DNA from: Mytilisepta virgata
Taxonomy: Eukaryota; Mollusca; Bivalvia; Mytilida; Mytilidae
Length of the DNA stretch: 64,000 bases
Direction of reading: 5' to 3'
Assembly: GCA_028015205.1 (NCBI GenBank)
Contig: CM051521.1
Coordinates: 101,036,513-101,100,512 of the forward strand
The notes below the pieces were generated by a model. It was not told where the DNA came from, ran no database searches, and saw only the letters and a list, made by a program, of their open reading frames with translations. Positions 59,129-64,000 of this stretch are shown piece by piece. Position 1 is the stretch's first letter. Each line of letters starts with the position of its first letter. The position numbers and the translations under genes are program-made.

Positions 59129-59743
59129 ATTCACTGGCAAACTGTATTTTTATTATATAAATGTCATGATCCCATTGATGTGTCTTGTTGTTTGATGAAA
59201 ATTATACATACGAAAAAAAGCAACGTAATACTTAGCCCCGTCAAAAGATAAAGTATTCCTTATTTGTTTTTGCCAGACAATTTCGCACATTTTGAAGGTA
59301 AACAATGAACATACATTTCCTCTATCTCTAAGGATTTTTCTGAGTTATAGTGGATTGTAAGAGGTCGTAAATGGCCAAATTAAAAAAAATTCTATCTAAT
59401 TTCAATGCCTTTTTTTCATTGAATTCGGGGAAAGATTTTCTCAGTGTTTTATGGTTTCCGAGATATATACTGAATCATGTAAAAGGTGCCTAAAGTTTCA
59501 ATTATGTGTAGGAATGTAGCGCCAATAATACGAACAGCAGTAACCTGTAGCAAAACTAAACCTTGTGTCCTGCAAATTACTGCATCTCCGTTCAATATAA
59601 AATGCATGATATTTGACTTGCAGTGGTCATATCAAGCTGCAGCCTGGTGTGATCTTTTGTGTTTATACCGTTATTGTTTTGTTTGCCGGTCGTGCCTGTC
59701 CGAATATTCCTACTTAACTGAGTATCCTACTTTTATAACTTAA

Positions 59744-59817
59744 GCGTGAAACGTGAAACGCCAAATTTTCTAAGCGTGAAGCGTGATTTCACTACTTTTT
59801 AAGCGTGATCACGTGAA
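59744..59817 (+). repeat. CGTGA subterminal repeat cluster, right
   Basis: AAGCGTGAAACGTGAAACG, AAGCGTGAAGCGTGA and AAGCGTGATCACGTGAAA: the same words as at 50187-50347, in the same orientation. Confidence 0.85.
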
Positions 59818-59820
59818 AGG

Positions 59821-59853
59821 TACCCCCCCTTCAGGACCCCCTATAACCAGATG
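59821..59853 (-). repeat. right terminal inverted repeat (provisional)
   Basis: TTCAGGACCCCCTATAACCA plus GATG mirrors CATCTGCCTATAACGTGGGT at 50156. Gaps and mismatches are present. Confidence 0.45.
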
Positions 59854-59859
59854 TTTTCC

Positions 59860-60700
59860 TGATATATTCGGGTCAACGTTGGGTCAAACATTATGAAGTC
59901 GCTGATATAATCGGGTCAGCTCATATTAGGGTCGGGTCAACTCTTTACGATGTCACAGTGCCGAAATACGGGAAATTGTGAAGGCCTCAGCAGGTCGATA
60001 TAGGCATGGGGAAATACGATAATAAAATGGATATGACTGTTGATTGATTTATTGGGCTTTATGCCACCTTCAGTGCAAGTATGTTGGAGAAATTAGGTAA
60101 ATAGTGATGAGACAACAACCCTGAAACGAACCGAAAAAGGTTCAAATAATGTATACAACAGAAAAACAACCTGAAACGGCATCAACACCTAAAACACAAC
60201 ATGAGCAGGGGTAGAGCCTCCAACATGGACATTTGCCTATACTGAATAGAACCTTTTAATTGTCCAAAATATAAGATTTGTATTTTCTCTCATTATTTTC
60301 GGGGTCATTTGTAAGGTAAAAATACTGACGTGGAGTTAATTAATGTAGTACAGTATATAAAAAACAAATCCATACAATACTGGTACATAATTGTAAAAAC
60401 AAATGAACAGAGCTTTTATTGTCGTTATTAAATTTGTTTTAAGATTTTTAACAATAAGCGGGAGTATACCAATGATATCTTAAAAATTAAATGTTTGGCA
60501 AAGTGATCCTTCAAAAATTGATATCCGTTTTGTCCGACAAAAAAATAAAACAAAAGACAAACATGATATCTACCTCGGTCAGTATCAAGATAAATATAGG
60601 AACATGGAAATTGATAAAACTAATGGACTGCATATAAAATTTAATAATGAGTTTCCTTGTAGTCTTTGCTGTTTTTAATACCATTTTTCTTCCTTTTACT
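59860..60700. other. intergenic; dispersed repeat fragment
   Basis: 60040-60280 (TTGATTTATTGGGCTTTATG, CTTCAGTGCAAGTATG, GCCTCCAACATGGACA) looks like a dispersed repeat fragment. No coding evidence. Confidence 0.4.
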
Positions 60701-60710
60701 TCTCTTGTAG

Positions 60711-62853
60711 ATAACCAAATTTTGTTCACTGGAGGCACAATGGGTAAGGTACTTTTTCTTCGAAGGTTCGGGCCATTCTAATGGATTTCAAAATTACGGA
60801 CATCTTTTGAATTGAATGCATATAATGTAATATATTTTTTCACTTGTGATAAAATTCAGTAAAATTTCACGGTTTGTAGGTTAGAGATAACCTTGGGCAG
60901 ATTACAGCAATTGGAGAGTGAAAATGCAATGTTGACTGTAGAAAATGAAACTTTACTGAAGAGGATCTCTGATCTTGAAACACAGTGAGTGCTCATTTAT
61001 ATAATGACCAATATAATATAAAATAAATAGCTATAGTGCTAATGAAATTGAAAACCAAATGTTTATATCATATTCAATCCTGTAATTTCTTTTTACATTT
61101 TCAATCTTTCTTTCTATTCGTTAAATTTTGAGAACTCCTTTTCTTTAATTCCTATCTGACCCAAATCAAATGGTACTTCCCTTAATTATACTGACTTTCA
61201 AAGAATAACATTTACAAGCAATGTATGCAGACATTTTCAAATATCGATAATGCAAATATCGCTGATTTATATTTTTCTATCAGTGTTTTAAAAGAGCTAG
61301 TTGGAAAAACTTAAGGCAATCCAGGAGTTACATTTTGATATTATTTTAATGTGTGCTTTATCTTATTAGAGTGATAAATATGAAAATTAGAAAATTAAAA
61401 TTTCATCTTATGATCGTATTGATATTTGCGTACTAGTATCTTGGACTCGTGTTCAAGCAACTATGCCTTCTTTAAAATAATAAGGGTATGCACAGCATTT
61501 CCCTCTTGTGGTCATTGTAAAAAATATTCAATATTCATACACATGTATGTACCAACAATTCCACATACTACTTTTATATATGTGCTATAACTTTTATTAA
61601 TATAAATTAGGAAACCAGATTTACCTATAAACTAAGTTATATTACAAAGTTACAGCGCATTTGCAAGTGTATCATATATGTTTTGTAGGCTAAAAGGCAT
61701 AACGGAAAAGGAGGTATGTGTGCAGGTAAGTTTCCATTATAGTGTTCTTCGCGTCATTCTCGCGCATAAAACTGTATTGTGTATGTGGCTACGAAACAAT
61801 TTTTGGGGGAGAGAAAACGAGAATTTGACAGCTATGTATTAACTGGGAGATAATCAGGCCACAAATTCTTGCTCTAGATCCCAGGGGGCACCTTGTCAAC
61901 CATTTGACAGGTGGGTTCTTCCAGCACATTTGAACCCCGACCCCTTTCCATAAAAAAATTGACCATGTTACATACCCCATTACAGACAACCTGTGTCTAT
62001 ATAATACCCTTTTTTAACCAGCAATCCAAATGTAGAACATTAACATCCAGATTTGGCTTCAACTTCTTGTCTTATGTTTGTTTTCCCCATGTAAGTATCT
62101 TTTTTAAATGTGATTGTGACCGAAATTCTATGTTTCCTTCAAATTATAACCCCGTTCCAGATGTTCTTGGCATATAACTCCATTCCAGATAGTCAGATAT
62201 TACCCCTTTGTAGAAAAGAGAAAAAGTATACCCCTTTACAGTCGTTTTTCGAAAAAAAACCGGTCCCTTTTGTCAGAACATACCTAGCACCCCATATGTA
62301 GTAAGTACCCCCCCCCCCCCTCCCTCCCCTCCCCCGAGCTCTAGATTAACCTTCTACCATTACTGTTTAAATCCTAGGCTAAAACAAAGGCGTCTTCATC
62401 CAACTTGACTGATCCCAGAATGAGTGCTTTAATTTATTAGTTATACTTTTCGCTTATAATCAGTCATAACCGGTCGTTCTAATCTTCATTTTTATTCTTT
62501 TGTGTCATAAAATTGTGTATTTAATCCTACATTAATATATATTTCAGAATTTTGAAGGTCAGTCAGGACTGTGGAATGGAAAGTATAGACAAAATAGCGA
62601 ATCATACGCGTTCACAGTCAATCTATTATTTCAGGGTGAAAAAGTTAGTGGAAATGGTACTGACAGCATTGGTAATTTTACGATAAACGGCCGTTATAAC
62701 CTTTCAAATGGAAGTATCAGATTTATAAAACAATACAAGGGAGCCCATTCTGTGGATTATTCAGGACGATTATCTTCTGGAGGACGGTCTTTAAATGGAA
62801 AATACACGGTTGGGGCTGCCTCAGATACTTTTAACATGTCTCTCAGTATCTAA
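60711..62853 (+). CDS. short coiled-coil protein with beta-rich C-terminal domain (at least four exons)
   Basis: Exons: 60711-60743 (acceptor CTCTTGTAG, donor GTAAGG), 60885-60984, 61689-61725, 62548-62853. Phases agree. If translation starts at the ATG at 60740, the product is 148 residues; the exon is open upstream in frame (NQILFTGGTM), so an earlier coding exon may exist. Residues ~2-35 form a coiled coil (LGRLQQLESENAMLTVENET) and the last exon a ~101-residue domain rich in aromatic, Gly and alternating polar residues: SGLWNGKYRQNSESYAFTVN, FTINGRYNLSNGS, RFIKQYKGAHSVDYSGRL, GKYTVG, ending SDTFNMSLSI. That looks like a small beta-barrel (calycin-like), but I cannot name the family. No catalytic motif. 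Poly(A) signal at 62889. Confidence 0.6.
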
Positions 62854-62888
62854 TTTTGTGGAAGTTTTGAATCATTGCTTTGCAATGA

Positions 62889-62894
62889 AATAAA
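62889..62894 (+). promoter_or_regulatory. AATAAA polyadenylation signal
   Basis: Canonical hexamer 35 bp after the stop codon of the coiled-coil/beta-domain gene. Confidence 0.7.
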
Positions 62895-62899
62895 GAACA

Positions 62900-64000
62900 A
62901 TTTTACTGTTAGATGCAGTACTTTTCATTTCAGGCATGCAAATTTTTTGTAATTTTTCAACATTATAATCTTAACAGATTCTCAAACACATGTAATTTTT
63001 GTACTAATAGACTCTTTAATCTAGATTTTTATAATAGCTACGTATATTCGGAAGTAGTTCTCAACTGAATACATCATCAATTTGAAATTGTATTTCCCAA
63101 CGATTGGATGTTTTCAATTACACCTATTTAAAGAAAAATGAACTCTTTCTTTGACCCCGAATTCATCATCATATCTTCAATGACAACCGCCCCTGTGGTA
63201 ATGCAGTATCACTGGTACCCTCCCCAAACACACACCTAAAATTCTCCAACCCCTGGCTGATAAATAATTACCGTTCCCAAAATGCACAATTCAAGCGATT
63301 TTATCTGTCCCTTGTCCGTCTGTAAGATGACTACCCATAGAAAAGATTGTAATTATAATAAGACTACAGAGAGCTGGGGATTGGTAGTACGAGTGTGTCG
63401 CAGTAAAGGATCGGATATTCACGGTCTTGCTGTCTTAAATTCTCAGACGTTAACTTATTTATATGCAACTATTAGTGTTCAGTCGATAAAAATCAACAAC
63501 CGATTATCTATTACTATCGGTTAATGGACGGCAAGTATCTACTGTAATCAGTTGATCTACATACTGTGTTAAAAATCATAATAATGGATCACAATTTAGT
63601 ATAACTGCATTAAAACATGTTCGGGGCAGTTTGCATTTTAATCTTCATATACATTAATAGATATATGCACTCTTTTATATACATCGTTATTTTTTAATAT
63701 CCCATTTGAAGTTAAAATAGTGACCGAGTGAGTAAAAATGATGAAAATTGCCCTGATTTATGATCTATAACCAAAGTTTTGATGTTTGATCAAGAAAATT
63801 TATTTCCAAAAAGTTGTCCAAAAGTTGTTATAAAAAGTGACCAATGATTTTGATAGATAGTCGGCTACTGAATATCTTTATCCATTAAACCAGCCAGAAG
63901 CTTAAGCAACCGATTTGACACTTTTATTTATCATCAGAACACCACTATTTGCAGCATTATACACAAGACAAAGTGTCACCGTTTATAATTTTATTTCAAG
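62900..64000. other. no recognised gene
   Basis: AT-rich intergenic DNA to the window edge. Short open frames show no domain or codon signal that I can support. Confidence 0.45.

Larger units (their letters stand above)
50156..59853 (+). mobile_element. putative 9.7-kb autonomous DNA transposon
   Basis: The outer ends share CATCTGNNTATA, then GGGTC and AAGGGG in inverted orientation (left 50156-50185; right 59821-59853 read on the minus strand), about 20 of 28 positions. Next to each end are clusters of AAGCGTGA/ACGTGA words (50187-50347 and 59744-59817), like the subterminal transposase-binding repeats of other DNA transposons. Between them is a single three-exon gene with a transposase-like pattern. 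No target duplication is visible, so the ends are provisional; the CGTGA clusters could instead be independent mini-elements. Confidence 0.45.

Overview
The window looks like a piece of a bivalve mollusc nuclear genome, most likely a mytilid or close relative. The evidence is AT-rich sequence, GT-AG introns, many mini-elements, dispersed repeats with a ~155-bp tandem core next to a (CGTC)n/(GACG)n block, a minus-strand retroelement remnant of a kind I know from mussel genomes, and tyrosine-recombinase retroelements. I see no prokaryotic gene organisation, CRISPR array, tRNA or rRNA.

Layout. 0-5 kb: a frameshifted BTB/T1 (KCTD-like) remnant, an LTR-like block ending in a TATA/CRE promoter, and a ~1.35-kb CT/GA-rich satellite that reverses orientation halfway. 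6.1-14.8 kb: a probable five-exon gene for a small secreted or anchored protein with two EGF-like modules, with transposons in its introns. 16.6-21.8 kb: a degraded DIRS-like retroelement (gag, RT, RNase H) between two copies of one MITE, each with perfect 7-bp target duplications; the unfilled paralogous site of one copy survives at 9.8 kb. 23-39.4 kb: nine minus-strand copies (four intact) of a ~110-127-residue ParB/sulfiredoxin-like family, duplicated with their flanks and mixed with foldback elements, a LINE RT fossil, hammerhead-like repeats and a 43-bp hairpin. 40.6-47.1 kb: a decayed tyrosine-recombinase retroelement with a Ngaro-like split-direct-repeat layout. 47.2-48.0 kb: a compact TRIM-like gene with two B-boxes and a coiled coil.

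The most striking locus is 50.16-59.85 kb. Three exons whose phases agree encode a 1392-residue protein: an NLS and zinc finger, an RNase H-like transposase pattern (D485, D652, DxxH at 685, E1210), a cysteine-rich insertion, and a SAP-like plus NHL-like beta-propeller segment placed between the second Asp and the Glu. Imperfect terminal inverted repeats and subterminal CGTGA repeats bracket it. It may be a large, undescribed P-element-like DNA transposon or a domesticated relative. At 60.7-62.9 kb lies a separate intron-bearing gene for a short coiled-coil protein with a beta-rich C-terminal domain.

The apparent host genes are small and intron-rich; most of the window is transposon-derived. 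Splice predictions come from reading GT/AG sites and phases by eye and have no transcript support.
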